The notes beneath the pieces are model-generated. The model did not search any database. It was not told where the DNA came from and saw only the letters and a list, made by a program, of their open reading frames with translations. This document shows positions 1 to 8,108 of a stretch of 39,018 nt of DNA, in pieces (the stretch's first letter is position 1; every line of letters begins with the position of its first letter). The stretch spans positions 1 through 39,018 of the forward strand of contig JACPVQ010000260.1 in the NCBI GenBank assembly GCA_016191645.1. Reading direction: 5' to 3'. The DNA comes from Candidatus Solibacter usitatus (GTDB taxonomy: Bacteria > Acidobacteriota > Terriglobia > Bryobacterales > Bryobacteraceae). The position numbers and the translations under genes are program-made.

Positions 1-2
1 AT

Positions 3-1193
3 GCGGGCGGGAGGCTCTTTACGTTTGCGCTGGATCGCGTCACAGGCAAGATTCTCTGGCGCAAAGAAGGCCCGCGACCGCGGCTTGAGCGCTATCAGCC
101 GACCAACTCTTAGGCGTCGCCGAGTCCTGCTACGGACGGAGAAAATGTTTACGTATTCTTTGGGGACTACGGGCTACTGGCATACACGCGCGACGGAAAG
201 GAGCTCTGGCGAGTCCCGCTTGGGCCCTTTAATAATGTCAACGGGCACGGATCGTCGCCGATTGTTCATAAGGGCCTCGTGATCCTGGTTTGCGATCAGG
301 ATACGGAATCGTACATGATCGCGGTGGACAAGCGAACCGGCAAGACGCGCTGGAGAATTCAGCGGCCGGAATCAACGCGAAGCTATGTTACTCCGGCCAT
401 CTACCAACCGGCGGGCGAACCGGCGCAATTGATCGTGCCGGGCGCATATCAGGTGACTTCTTACTATGCGGAAACGGGGGAAAAGGCGTGGTGGGTGCGC
501 GGGTTTTCGTGGCAGCCGAAGTCACTGCCGGTGATCGCGAATGGGACGATCTACGTGCATGGATGGGAGGGCGGCGGCGATGCGGAGTCGCCGACGGAGA
601 CGCCTACGTTTCAGGATACGCTGGCCGCTCGCGACAAGAATAAAGATGGATTCCTGACGGTGGACGAATTCGCCGATGACGCGCGAATGCAAAAGGCGTT
701 CTACATGATCGATCTGGACAGCGACGGGAAAGTGGATCAACGCGACTGGGATTTTCATCGCGCCAAGCGCTCGGCGCGCAATACGATTCTGGCTATCCGG
801 CCGGGGGGTCGAGGGGATGTCACCAAAGCGAACGTGCTGTGGAGCATGCAGAAATTCCTGCCGAACTGCCCGTCGCCTCTGGTCTATCAAGGCGTCGTCT
901 ATCTCATCAAAGATGGAGGCATCCTGACCGCACTCGATCAGAAGACAGGGAAGATCTTGAAGCAGGGAAGACTGACGGGCGCGTTGGACACCTATTACGC
1001 TTCGCCTGTAGCTGCGGCAGGCAAGATCTATTTTCTGAGCCAGCACGGGAAGGCGACCGTTCTGCAAGCCGGCGCGGAGTGGGAGGTCCTCGCAACCAAC
1101 GATCTGGAGGAGGAAACGTTCGCGACGCCGGCCATTGTCGATGACAAAATTTATCTGCGCACGCGGAGCGCACTGTACTGCTTCAAGGAGTAA
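3..1193 (+). pseudogene. PQQ-like beta-propeller protein with EF-hands, 5'-truncated, in-frame amber stop
   Basis: The frame enters from the left edge and reads as outer-membrane-type PQQ/WD-like beta-propeller blades: repeated blocks such as ALDRVTGKILWR, YTRDGKELWRVPLG, VDKRTGKTRWRIQ and ALDQKTGKILKQGRL. A TAG lies in frame at 111-113, between ...YQPTNS and ASPSPATDGENVYVFFGD. The propeller motif continues without a frame change on both sides, so the stop interrupts one protein. An initiation at GTG 279 would begin in the middle of a blade. About nt 630-745 encode two EF-hand-like loops, DKNKDGFLTVDEF and DLDSDGKVDQRD, inserted between blades. The gene ends with TAA at 1191-1193. The family is usually exported; the signal peptide lies outside the window. 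It could be a recent pseudogene or carry a sequencing error. Substrate or role unknown. Confidence 0.75.
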
Positions 1194-1195
1194 GG

Positions 1196-2011
1196 CTACT
1201 TTTTCTTGCGGATGTAGATGGAGCCGTTGTAAGTGGTCAGTTGAATCTCCTGACCTCCCCCGTTGATGGTGCCGTAGGAGACTTTTTCAAAGCGGACGGT
1301 TCGAGTTCTTGTGCGCGGGGAAGAATTTTTGTTCGAGGCAGGCGGTTCTTTCTTCGATTCCTCAACGACGGGAGCGCCTTTCAACGTCACGTCGAAGTCC
1401 GTGAAGATTTCACCGTTCTGCGACTTCAGCTTAACCGAAGCCTTGGCATCGGCGGGCAGAGTCAGGTCGACATCCTTGTTGAACGTGCTCAGACTCATGG
1501 CCTTGCCGGAGTCAAGCTTGCTAAGACTGACGGTGAGTTTACCGTTCAAGGCATGGGCAACGACAGGACCTGAAACATCGGTCAGGGTGATGTTGCCATT
1601 GATGTTGTTGGTGTCGATTTCACCCGCGATGCCTTCGACAATGATGTCGCCTCCATTAATGGTGTTGAGCTTGAGCGCGGTTTCAGCGGGGACCCAAATG
1701 GTCACGTTGGCCTTGTGAATGGCGTGCAGCTTAATGGTGTTTCCGGTTTGCTCCGAACCTAAGCCGGGCAGCCCGGTGTCCAGCCTCTTCATGCCGGGAG
1801 GCGGCTGTTTGCGCTGCGTGGCGGCAACGTTGCCCTCGATAATGGCTTCCTTCGCGGCGTGCGTTTTCACTGTGATGCTGCCGTTGACAAGGCTCACTTC
1901 GAGCCGCTTCGCAGCCGCGGGATCGCTGAATGAGAGGGTCTGTTTTTGCGCGTTCGATTCGGCGGCCGTCAGCAAACTGGCCGCGATGAGAAATGCACTG
2001 ATTGGTTTCAT
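1196..2011 (-). CDS. Exported DUF4097-type beta-helix protein
   Basis: 271 residues. The N-terminus MKPISAFLIAASLLTAAESNA is a clear Sec signal peptide, so the protein is expected in the periplasm or on the surface. The mature part is rich in short beta-strand repeats of the type NGSITVKTH, NTINGGDIIVEGIAG, TNNINGNITLTDVSG and ALNGKLTVSLSKL, which is the pattern of DUF4097 (putative adhesin) right-handed beta-helix proteins. It ends in a basic tail (IYIRKKK). It starts 17 nt after the stop of the anti-sigma factor gene and is probably the last gene of a sigma/anti-sigma/DUF4097 operon, an arrangement that suggests a role in envelope stress sensing. No catalytic motif is seen. Molecular function unknown. 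Confidence 0.8.
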   Translation of the reverse strand: MKPISAFLIAASLLTAAESNAQKQTLSFSDPAAAKRLEVSLVNGSITVKTHAAKEAIIEGNVAATQRKQPPPGMKRLDTGLPGLGSEQTGNTIKLHAIHKANVTIWVPAETALKLNTINGGDIIVEGIAGEIDTNNINGNITLTDVSGPVVAHALNGKLTVSLSKLDSGKAMSLSTFNKDVDLTLPADAKASVKLKSQNGEIFTDFDVTLKGAPVVEESKKEPPASNKNSSPRTRTRTVRFEKVSYGTINGGGQEIQLTTYNGSIYIRKKK

Positions 2012-2028
2012 GAGTTCTTCTTCCTTAT

Positions 2029-2814
2029 TTATTGAAAACTTCGGATTGCTTCCCGCAGCCGCACTCGAACGGCGGGGTGTAATTCAGGCTGCCGCTCCAG
2101 TTGCCGCAGCGGATCCATTGCGCCGCGGTCCTTGTTATTCACTGCCCAATCGATCAAAGCGATTTGCAGGAGAGGCGATTCCTGATACGTGATGGCATCG
2201 CGAATTCCTTTGCGGACGGACGGGCTGGCGGGGTTCCGCGTGAGCGCGTCGAAAGCGGCGAGGCGGACGTTGACGTTGGGATCATTGCTGAGAGCGCGCA
2301 CCAGCGCGGAGAGTACTTCGTCATCGGTGGCGGACATGCTTTCGCTGAAGCTCACGCCGCGCAATCGGTCGCCTGCCGATTCCTGACGCAGCAGGCTCAA
2401 TGTGACCAAATGCTTCATGGTCTTCATCTCGACACCGAGTTGGGCAATAGTGGCCTGATCCTGCGTTCGCGCGGTGTACAAATGTCCGGCAACCAACCCG
2501 AACACGAGCGTCAACGAGGCCACGGCGAGTTGCCAAAGTGGCTGGCGAGGCGCGGCGATCCGTTTTCGCACGCTGCTTTCGGCGACGCCCATGCGATAAG
2601 CCTGCATCATCCATTCGAATCCGGCGCGCAACTGGCGGCCTGGCTCTTCGGTGGGAACATCTTCCATGGCCTGCCATAGTGCGTTCAATGCCGTGGATTC
2701 TTCCCGGCACGAAGGGCACGCGGCCAGATGAGTCTCCAACTCGATGCGTCTGGACTCATCGAGACCATGCAGCCAGCGCTCCGACATTCTCTCTTTCGCC
2801 GCATCGCAATTCAT
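2029..2814 (-). CDS. Zinc-finger anti-sigma factor with C-terminal HEAT-like domain
   Basis: 261 residues. The N-terminus carries the zf-HC2 anti-sigma signature: Cys3, then His29-x3-Cys33-x2-Cys36 (HLAACPSCREE). This is followed by one hydrophobic segment at about residues 93-113 (LWQLAVASLTLVFGLVAGHLY), which places the zinc finger in the cytoplasm and the rest in the periplasm. Residues about 145-261 form helical repeats (DDEVLSALVRALSNDPNVNV, VRLAAFDALTRNPASPSV) of HEAT type. The start ATG at 2814 overlaps the TGA of the sigma factor gene (ATGA), so the two are translationally coupled. It most likely holds the neighbouring ECF sigma factor inactive at the membrane; the HEAT part may sense a partner. 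Confidence 0.88.
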   Translation of the reverse strand: MNCDAAKERMSERWLHGLDESRRIELETHLAACPSCREESTALNALWQAMEDVPTEEPGRQLRAGFEWMMQAYRMGVAESSVRKRIAAPRQPLWQLAVASLTLVFGLVAGHLYTARTQDQATIAQLGVEMKTMKHLVTLSLLRQESAGDRLRGVSFSESMSATDDEVLSALVRALSNDPNVNVRLAAFDALTRNPASPSVRKGIRDAITYQESPLLQIALIDWAVNNKDRGAMDPLRQLERQPELHPAVRVRLREAIRSFQ

Positions 2815-3374
2815 GACGCCCTCCTTCCCGAAAGCCTGACAAACAGTCCACTCAATTCCTTCATAGCGCGAAAGACGCGCGACTTGACGGTGCCCGGCTC
2901 GCAGCCCATCACGCGAGCGATCTCGTCATAGGGCAGCTCCTGATACCGGGCCAACACCAGCACTTCTCTCTGTGCCGCGGGGAGCCGCAAGAAAGCACGG
3001 CGCAACGTGGCGACGTCGGCGGCGCGCATCATGGTCCAATCCTGCTGCGGGCTGGGGTCGGCGGGCTCCCATAACTTTCTTTCTTCCGCCACCGGCATCT
3101 CGATGGTGCGCTTGCGGCAATGATCGAAGTGAACATTTCTGGCGATCTGGTACATCCACGGAGTGAACTTCCCGCCGCTTTGAAATGTTTCCCGGAATTT
3201 CAACATGCGAAAAAACACCTCTTGCGTCAGATCCTCCGCCGTGGAGGCGGAGCCGGTGAGATGAGAGAAGAAGCGGTGCAAGGCCCTGTGGTGACGCTCA
3301 AACAACTGCGTCAAACCGTCCACCAGCCCGCCGCTCACCTCCGCCATCAATTCGTCGTCTGTTCGCTCGGTCAA
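2811..3374 (-). CDS. ECF-type RNA polymerase sigma factor
   Basis: Region 2 is visible as LFERHHRALHRFFSHLTG, ASTAEDLTQEVFFRMLKF and FTPWMYQIARNVHFDHCRKR. Region 4 is LRRAFLRLPAAQREVLVL followed by the helix-turn-helix YDEIARVMGCEPGTVKSRVF. The open frame extends upstream to an ATG at 3506, but that extension runs through the palindromic repeat at 3459-3487 and is unlike the family. I therefore prefer the TTG at 3374 (LTERTDDELMAEV), preceded by GGACGA 5 nt upstream, giving 187 residues. ATG 3347 is the alternative. It is the first gene of a three-gene unit with the anti-sigma factor (ATGA overlap) and the DUF4097 protein. It probably directs its own promoter, as is usual for such pairs; no promoter was identified. 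Confidence 0.9.
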   Translation of the reverse strand: MTERTDDELMAEVSGGLVDGLTQLFERHHRALHRFFSHLTGSASTAEDLTQEVFFRMLKFRETFQSGGKFTPWMYQIARNVHFDHCRKRTIEMPVAEERKLWEPADPSPQQDWTMMRAADVATLRRAFLRLPAAQREVLVLARYQELPYDEIARVMGCEPGTVKSRVFRAMKELSGLFVRLSGRRAS

Positions 3375-3458
3375 ATCGTTCGTCCGTACACAGCAGAATA
3401 CTGCGTTTCCTGAGGAAGGTTCCGTGAAAAGCACCGGCGGGAGACTACGAACACTCCC

Positions 3459-3537
3459 GGCAGAGGCGGTCTGGAGATCTGCCACACAAAATCGGCGAGT
3501 GTCCAAACTCCAGGGGCGGTCTGGAGACCACTCTGCC
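3459..3537. repeat. Two degenerate copies of the palindromic TGGA-loop repeat
   Basis: At 3459-3487 the left arm of the first hairpin (GAGGCGGTC), the TGGA loop and the right arm of the second hairpin (GATCTGCC) are joined directly and followed by ACAC. This looks like a deletion between the two hairpins of a complete unit. A second remnant with GGTC-TGGA-GACC lies at 3518-3529 and keeps CTCTGCC afterwards. Both sit between the start of the sigma factor gene and the divergent TIM-barrel gene. Confidence 0.7.
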
Positions 3538-3556
3538 GCACTGTTACAGTAACTCT

Positions 3557-4531
3557 ATGGAGAGACGACGATTTCTTGCCAAAGTGGCGTTGGGGCTTGG
3601 TGCATTAAAGGAGCGATTGGATGCGGCCACATCCCACGATCGCAATATCCGCTGGGCTGTCAGTTCGTTTCTATGGACGTCGACGCAGTGGAAGGACGAC
3701 GGCTCGGCGAAGTTCACCGACATGCTGGACGTTATTAAGGACTGCGGTCTGGACGGGTTCCGGTTGAACGGGTGGCCGAGAACATTGGAACGATTCAAAA
3801 TGCCACAACCGGTGCTGGAAAAGGAGTTGTCCAAGCGCGGATTGAGACTGGCGACGCTGTCCTTCGGAGGGCAAGCCGATGACGCCTCGCAGCACAAGGC
3901 CATCGAGGCCAACGCTCACGAGGCATGCAAGTTTCTGAAGAGTTTCGGTTCGGACGTGTTGACAGTCTTTGCGCCGCGGCGGCCGAACAAGGTGCTGGTT
4001 CGTCAGCACATGAAAGTGGCGTGCGAACTGTGGAATCGCATCGGCGACGTGTGCGCGGGATATGGAATTCGCGCCGGGCAGCACAATCATTCGCAAGGCC
4101 AGCTTGTGGAAAACCAGGATGAGGTGGAGTTGATGCTGCGGCTCACCGATCCCAAACGGTTTCATTGGTCGCCGGATACGGTTCATCTTTACCTGGGTGG
4201 GTGCGACATCTATCATTTGTTCGAGAAGCATGGCCACCGGTTGATCTCGATGGACTATGTCGATGCGAAGTACGTTTACGCGGCGAAAGATGTCATTGCG
4301 GCGAATGGCGCAGTGGAGAAGGCGGGCGCGCAGAACACAACGTTCCTGCTGTGCAATCAGGATATGGGCGATGGGGAGATTGATTTCCGGCGGCTGCATC
4401 GGGTTTTGAAAAGGAATCGATTCAAGGGGTGGATTACGATCGATCATCACTACACGCCGGTGAGTCCGCGTCACAGCTTCACTCGCTGCAAGGCGTACAT
4501 CCGGGAGAAGTTGGATCCGATTTATCGTTGA
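3557..4531 (+). CDS. Sugar phosphate isomerase/epimerase-like TIM-barrel protein
   Basis: 324 residues. The N-terminus MERRRFLAKVALGLGAL resembles a Tat signal (RRRFL followed by a hydrophobic stretch), so export is likely. The body matches the xylose-isomerase-like TIM barrel (AP_endonuc_2 fold). Visible core segments are MLDVIKDCGLDGFRLNG, LRLATLSFGG, FGSDVLTVFAPRRP, GIRAGQHNHSQGQLVENQDE and WSPDTVHLYLGGCD, with acidic and His residues at the usual metal-site positions. The C-terminus YTPVSPRHSFTRCKAYIREK fits the usual closing helix. Such proteins act on sugars or inositols, but the substrate cannot be read from the sequence. No Shine-Dalgarno is obvious before ATG 3557. It stands alone and is divergent from the sigma factor gene. 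Confidence 0.82.
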   Translation: MERRRFLAKVALGLGALKERLDAATSHDRNIRWAVSSFLWTSTQWKDDGSAKFTDMLDVIKDCGLDGFRLNGWPRTLERFKMPQPVLEKELSKRGLRLATLSFGGQADDASQHKAIEANAHEACKFLKSFGSDVLTVFAPRRPNKVLVRQHMKVACELWNRIGDVCAGYGIRAGQHNHSQGQLVENQDEVELMLRLTDPKRFHWSPDTVHLYLGGCDIYHLFEKHGHRLISMDYVDAKYVYAAKDVIAANGAVEKAGAQNTTFLLCNQDMGDGEIDFRRLHRVLKRNRFKGWITIDHHYTPVSPRHSFTRCKAYIREKLDPIYR

Positions 4532-4581
4532 GTGAACTTTTTTTGGGCGCCCACCGTATCATGGGGAGAAGGGGAGGCTGC

Positions 4582-5098
4582 ATGTATCTCAAGTATTCAT
4601 TGGTCGCCGCGACACTGACATTCGCGCTGTTGAGCCAGGAGCGTTTTTGATTACAAGGTGCGCAATGATTTCTTTGCGGGCTTTACAGGGAACAAAGAGG
4701 CGATGGCGGAGATGGACAAGGCTGTTGCACTTGAGCCGGACCATATCGGCGTGCGAATTCCGCGCGGGGCGATTCTGCTTACGGCCACGATGAGCCAGCC
4801 GATGGACGACCGGGTCCGCGGCGAGGTGAAGCGTGGAATTGAAGACTCTCAACGAGCCTACGACTTGCAGAAGGATTCTTTGTCTTCGCTGGGCGAGCAT
4901 CCGCTCGGTCAATTGCTGATGGATTTGGGGAACGCGTATTCGCGCGTTGGTGAAAACGAGAAGGCCAAGTCGTATTTCGATCAGATCGATCAACTGATTC
5001 CGAAGAGCGTGTATGCGAAGCGCGCGGCTGCATGGCGGCAGAACGGGAAGCTCACGATGCAGGAGGGCGCATGCATCGGGTGTCACGTTTCGAAGTAG
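4582..5098 (+). pseudogene. Exported TPR-like protein with C-terminal CxxCH, frameshifted after the signal peptide
   Basis: ATG 4582 opens a signal peptide (MYLKYSLVAATLTFALLSQ) that runs into TGA at 4648-4650. The next frame carries the rest without interruption to 5098: DYKVRNDFFAGF, MAEMDKAVALEPDHIGVRIP and LMDLGNAYSRVGENEKAKSY, a TPR-type repeat. The shift falls in a run of five T at 4644-4648; with four T the reading would be ...QERFDYKVRNDFF. This is either a real frameshift or a homopolymer error. From my memory of related acidobacterial proteins, some tens of residues between FFAGFTGNKEA and the MDKAVALEPD repeat also appear to be missing, which I could not verify. The C-terminus has CIGCH, a possible c-type haem motif. 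Function unknown. Confidence 0.65.
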
Positions 5099-5136
5099 CG
5101 AACGTCGCCGATTCTTCGGAGATATCGATCACTGCC

Positions 5137-5187
5137 GGCAGAGGCGGTCTGGAGACCGCCTCGCAGATCTGGAGATCTGCCCCACAC
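5137..5187. repeat. Complete two-hairpin palindromic repeat (copy A)
   Basis: The first hairpin at 5141-5162 has a perfect 9-bp stem (GAGGCGGTC / GACCGCCTC) around TGGA. The second at 5163-5180 has a perfect 7-bp stem (GCAGATC / GATCTGC) around TGGA. It is flanked by GGCA before and CCCACAC after. About 45 nt downstream, the tail AAGGATGATTTCAGAGAG followed by AGTAGTAC also resembles the tail of copy B, so the element may be longer. The rest of the 172-bp gap (5099-5270) shows no gene. Confidence 0.88.
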
Positions 5188-5270
5188 AGCAGCACGGCCG
5201 CAACCAAAGAAAATCTTTGCAGCCAAGGATGATTTCAGAGAGTAGTAGTACACAAACTCGGTTTAGATGG

Positions 5271-6440
5271 TCAGAGTACCTGGAGGATGATGCACTTCAA
5301 ATAGTGTGTTTCCGGGACTGTTAGCAAGATGGGGTGATCCTGGGATTGCGTTCTGCGTTCCAGAACGCGTAGTTGCCGGCCGGTATCGAGCGACGCACCG
5401 GCGATGGCTTCGAGCATCATCGCTTCACTCACATGATGGGAGCAGGAGCAGGAGATTAGAACGCCGCCGGGCTGCAATAACTGCAACGCACGGAGGTTGA
5501 TCTCCTTGTAGCCGCGCATGGCGGCTTCCACCGCGGAACGGGATTTGGTGAAGGCGGGAGGATCGAGCACAATGACGTCGAAGCTGCGCCGGGCTGCGGC
5601 GTGGCCCGCAAGCAGATCGAACGCGTTGGCTTCGAGAAATTGAATGTTGCCGAGTTGATTCCGCTGAGCGTTCGCCTGGGCAACCGCCAGTGCGTTTGCC
5701 GAGGAGTCAATGGCTTCGACGGTGTCGCATTTCGATGCCATGTGCAGAGCGAATCCTCCAGTGGAGGTGAAGCAATCGAGGACGCGCCCTTTCGCGTAAC
5801 GCGATGCCGCCGAGTAGTTTTCGCGTTGATCGAGGTAGATGCCGGTTTTTTGCCCGCCTAACAAATCGGCACGCAGTTGCAAACCATTCATGGTGATGGT
5901 GAGATCGTTCGGAAGGACGCCATGTAGGATTTTCGATTCGAGCGGCAAGTCTTCTTGCGTTCTCACGGCAACATCGTTGCGGGCTATGATTGCCGTTGGT
6001 GACAGCAACTCCGTAAGGGCATCGACAATCAATGGAGTGAGTCGATCGATGGATTGGTTCAAAGCCTGCAGGACGAGGCAATCGGCGTAGCGATCGACTA
6101 CAAGGCCGGGGAGCAGATCCGCTTCGCCGTAGATGACGCGATAGGCGTCGCAATCGAGAACCATGCCGCGGCGCAAGTCCAAGGCATTTTGCATGCGACG
6201 CAGTAGGAACACGCGGTCCACCGGCTCGACGCGAGAGGAGATCATGCGCAGGGTGATCTTCGATTTGGCGCTGTAGAGCGCCATGCCCAAGGCGCGGCCA
6301 CCGGGAGCGGCAACGCACACTGTATCGCCGCCGCGGGCTTCGCCGCGATCGGTCACGTCGCTTTCAAATATCCATGGGTGCCCGGAAGCGACGCGCTGGG
6401 CCGCTTTCCCATTCACTTTTACACGAGAAGGTCCGTCCAC
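5271..6440 (-). CDS. rlmI: Class I SAM-dependent 23S rRNA methyltransferase, RlmI-like
   Basis: 389 residues, the family length. The N-terminal PUA-like domain reads VKVNGKAAQRVASGHPWIFE and GDTVCVAAPGGRALGMALYS. The middle EEHUD-like region includes YRVIYGEADLLPGLVVDRYAD. The C-terminal Rossmann methyltransferase has motif I VLDCFTSTGGFALHMA, the acidic EAIDSS after beta-2, and the catalytic loop VIVLDPPAFTKSRSAVE, followed by GGVLISCSCSHHV. These match the RlmI/YccW type, which methylates C5 of a 23S rRNA cytosine, though related RNA m5C enzymes cannot be excluded. It follows the small zincin gene by 2 nt on the same strand, so the two are probably cotranscribed. Confidence 0.88.
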   Translation of the reverse strand: MDGPSRVKVNGKAAQRVASGHPWIFESDVTDRGEARGGDTVCVAAPGGRALGMALYSAKSKITLRMISSRVEPVDRVFLLRRMQNALDLRRGMVLDCDAYRVIYGEADLLPGLVVDRYADCLVLQALNQSIDRLTPLIVDALTELLSPTAIIARNDVAVRTQEDLPLESKILHGVLPNDLTITMNGLQLRADLLGGQKTGIYLDQRENYSAASRYAKGRVLDCFTSTGGFALHMASKCDTVEAIDSSANALAVAQANAQRNQLGNIQFLEANAFDLLAGHAAARRSFDVIVLDPPAFTKSRSAVEAAMRGYKEINLRALQLLQPGGVLISCSCSHHVSEAMMLEAIAGASLDTGRQLRVLERRTQSQDHPILLTVPETHYLKCIILQVL

Positions 6441-6442
6441 GT

Positions 6443-6814
6443 TCAGCGTCTTTCCCGCGCAGCCCGGCGGGTCTCGGCGCGCATTACTTCCAACTCATTC
6501 AATCCGAAATAGTGGGCAATCTCATGCCACACGGTTTCGTACACGATCTTGCGCAGATGCTCCTCATCGTGCGCCATGCGTTCGTGCGGACCTTGATAGA
6601 TGGTGATGGTGTCGGGTTCGGCGAACGGTTCGGAAACGCTGCGTTTGGGCAATGGCCGTCCGTAGTACAGGCCAAGCAAACCTGGGCGAGGCGGCTCTTT
6701 TTCGACGATGAAGGCGATGTTCATCAGCCTGCGCCGGAAGCGTGAGGGAATTTTGGCGATGGCATCTTCGACAATTCCATCGAACTCGCGAGTCGTCATC
6801 ATCGGTGAAACCAT
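6443..6814 (-). CDS. Small zincin-like metallopeptidase family protein
   Basis: 123 residues. It carries the zinc motif HEIAHYFGLNE (HExxHxxGxxE) within TVWHEIAHYFGLNELEV, with the upstream block LLGLYYGRPLPKRS and a loop TITIYQGPHERMAHDEEHL. This is the pattern of the short bacterial Zincin_1 family (DUF-type metallopeptidases, about 115-135 residues). No signal peptide is seen, so it is cytoplasmic. The substrate is unknown. Its start codon overlaps by 2 nt the start chosen for the divergent amidohydrolase gene, so both promoters must lie inside the neighbouring coding sequences or in the shared few bases. Confidence 0.85.
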   Translation of the reverse strand: MVSPMMTTREFDGIVEDAIAKIPSRFRRRLMNIAFIVEKEPPRPGLLGLYYGRPLPKRSVSEPFAEPDTITIYQGPHERMAHDEEHLRKIVYETVWHEIAHYFGLNELEVMRAETRRAARERR

Positions 6815-8108
6815 GATAGCGAGCCTGTGTTGGAAAACGCTTCATGCCATACTTTTCTTTTCTATGTTTGTACTATTGCTGATTGCCTCGAACGCCTTCG
6901 CAGAGCCGATTGCGCTGCGCTGCGGAAAACTTCTGAACCCCGTTAGCGGCGTCTATGAACAGAACGCGGTGGTGGTGGTGGACGGGGCGAAGATCGCATC
7001 GATGGGCAGTGCGCCCGCCGTCGCGCGGGCGGTGGATCTGACGCGCGGAGTCTGCATGCCGGGCTTGATGGATGTGCACGATCATCTTACGGGCGATCCG
7101 TCGCATTCCGGTTATCAAGGTCTTGGCATTTCCGTGCCGCGATCCGCGCTAACCGGCGCGAAAAATGCCCGCATCACATTGCAGGCGGGTTTCACGACGG
7201 TGCGGAATGTCGGTGCGGACGGCTATGCCGATGTGGCTTTGCGCGACGCGATTGAGGCCGGCGAAATCGAAGGGCCGCGATTGTTTGTATCCGGACCGGC
7301 GATTGGCATCACGGGAGGGCATTGCGATGAAACAATGCTTGCGCCGGAGTTCAAGTTTTTCGGTCCTGGAGTGGCTGACGGTCCTTGGGCGGCCAGAGCC
7401 AAGGTGCGGGAGGTGGTGAAGTATGGAGCAGACCTGATCAAGATCTGCGCATCGGGCGGAGTGCTTTCAAAGGGCGATCAACCGGGAACGCCGCAGTATT
7501 CTCCGGAAGAGATGAGGGCCATCGTGGAAGAGGCGGGCAGATTGGGGCGCAAGGTTGCCGCGCATGCGCACGGTACGCAATCGATCAAAGAGGCGGTCCT
7601 GGCGGGGGTTGCGTCCATTGAGCATGCGAGCCTGATTGACGACGAAGGAATCGCTTTGGCGCGGAAGCACGGAACTTTTCTGGTGTTCGATATCTACAAC
7701 GACGATTACATTTTGGAGAACGGGCTGAAGGTGGGAATGCTGCCGGAGTCCATTGAAAAAGAACGGAAGATTGGGAAGCTGCAACGGGAGAATTTTCTGC
7801 GAGCGTGGAAAGGCGGCGTGCGAATGGCGTTCGGCACGGACGGCGGCGTTTATCCGCATGGCGACAACTGGCGGCAGTTTCCCTACATGGTGGAGTTCGG
7901 AATGAAGCCCGCTGATGCGATTCGCTCGGCCACGTTGCACGCGGCTGAACTGCTTGGCAGGGCCGATTCGCTCGGGGTGATTAAGAACGGGATGCTCGCG
8001 GATATTATCGCCGTGGAAGGCGATCCGCTAGCCGATGTCAGCGCGATCAAGAACGTGCGCTTTGTGATGAAGGACGGGAAGATTTATCGCAACGATTGGG
8101 GCAAGTAA
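6813..8108 (+). CDS. Exported amidohydrolase-family protein
   Basis: 431 residues from ATG 6813, chosen because it gives a complete signal peptide ([16 protein letters not shown] then [14 protein letters not shown]). ATG 6864 would give a shorter one without a basic n-region. Metal-binding marks of the amidohydrolase superfamily are present: MDVHDHL (HxH) on strand 1, IKICASGGV with Lys at the carboxylated-lysine position, [19 protein letters not shown] and [11 protein letters not shown] (late Asp). The C-terminus [20 protein letters not shown] is the usual composite-domain return. The type resembles Xaa-Pro dipeptidase or imidazolonepropionase-like periplasmic enzymes, but the substrate is not determinable. 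Its stop overlaps the next start by 1 nt. Confidence 0.88.
   Translation: MIASLCWKTLHAILFFSMFVLLLIASNAFAEPIALRCGKLLNPVSGVYEQNAVVVVDGAKIASMGSAPAVARAVDLTRGVCMPGLMDVHDHLTGDPSHSGYQGLGISVPRSALTGAKNARITLQAGFTTVRNVGADGYADVALRDAIEAGEIEGPRLFVSGPAIGITGGHCDETMLAPEFKFFGPGVADGPWAARAKVREVVKYGADLIKICASGGVLSKGDQPGTPQYSPEEMRAIVEEAGRLGRKVAAHAHGTQSIKEAVLAGVASIEHASLIDDEGIALARKHGTFLVFDIYNDDYILENGLKVGMLPESIEKERKIGKLQRENFLRAWKGGVRMAFGTDGGVYPHGDNWRQFPYMVEFGMKPADAIRSATLHAAELLGRADSLGVIKNGMLADIIAVEGDPLADVSAIKNVRFVMKDGKIYRNDWGK

Noticed and set aside
111-113. UAG in the propeller gene as pyrrolysine
   Set aside because: Pyrrolysine is not expected in this type of organism or protein, and no supporting gene is seen. A nonsense mutation or sequence error is simpler.
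3375-3506. Longer N-terminus of the sigma factor starting at ATG 3506
   Set aside because: It runs through the palindromic repeat and has no sigma factor character.
4648-4650. UGA in the TPR-like gene as a second selenocysteine codon
   Set aside because: The frame after this UGA meets another stop within five codons, whereas the neighbouring frame carries the protein. It is a frameshift.
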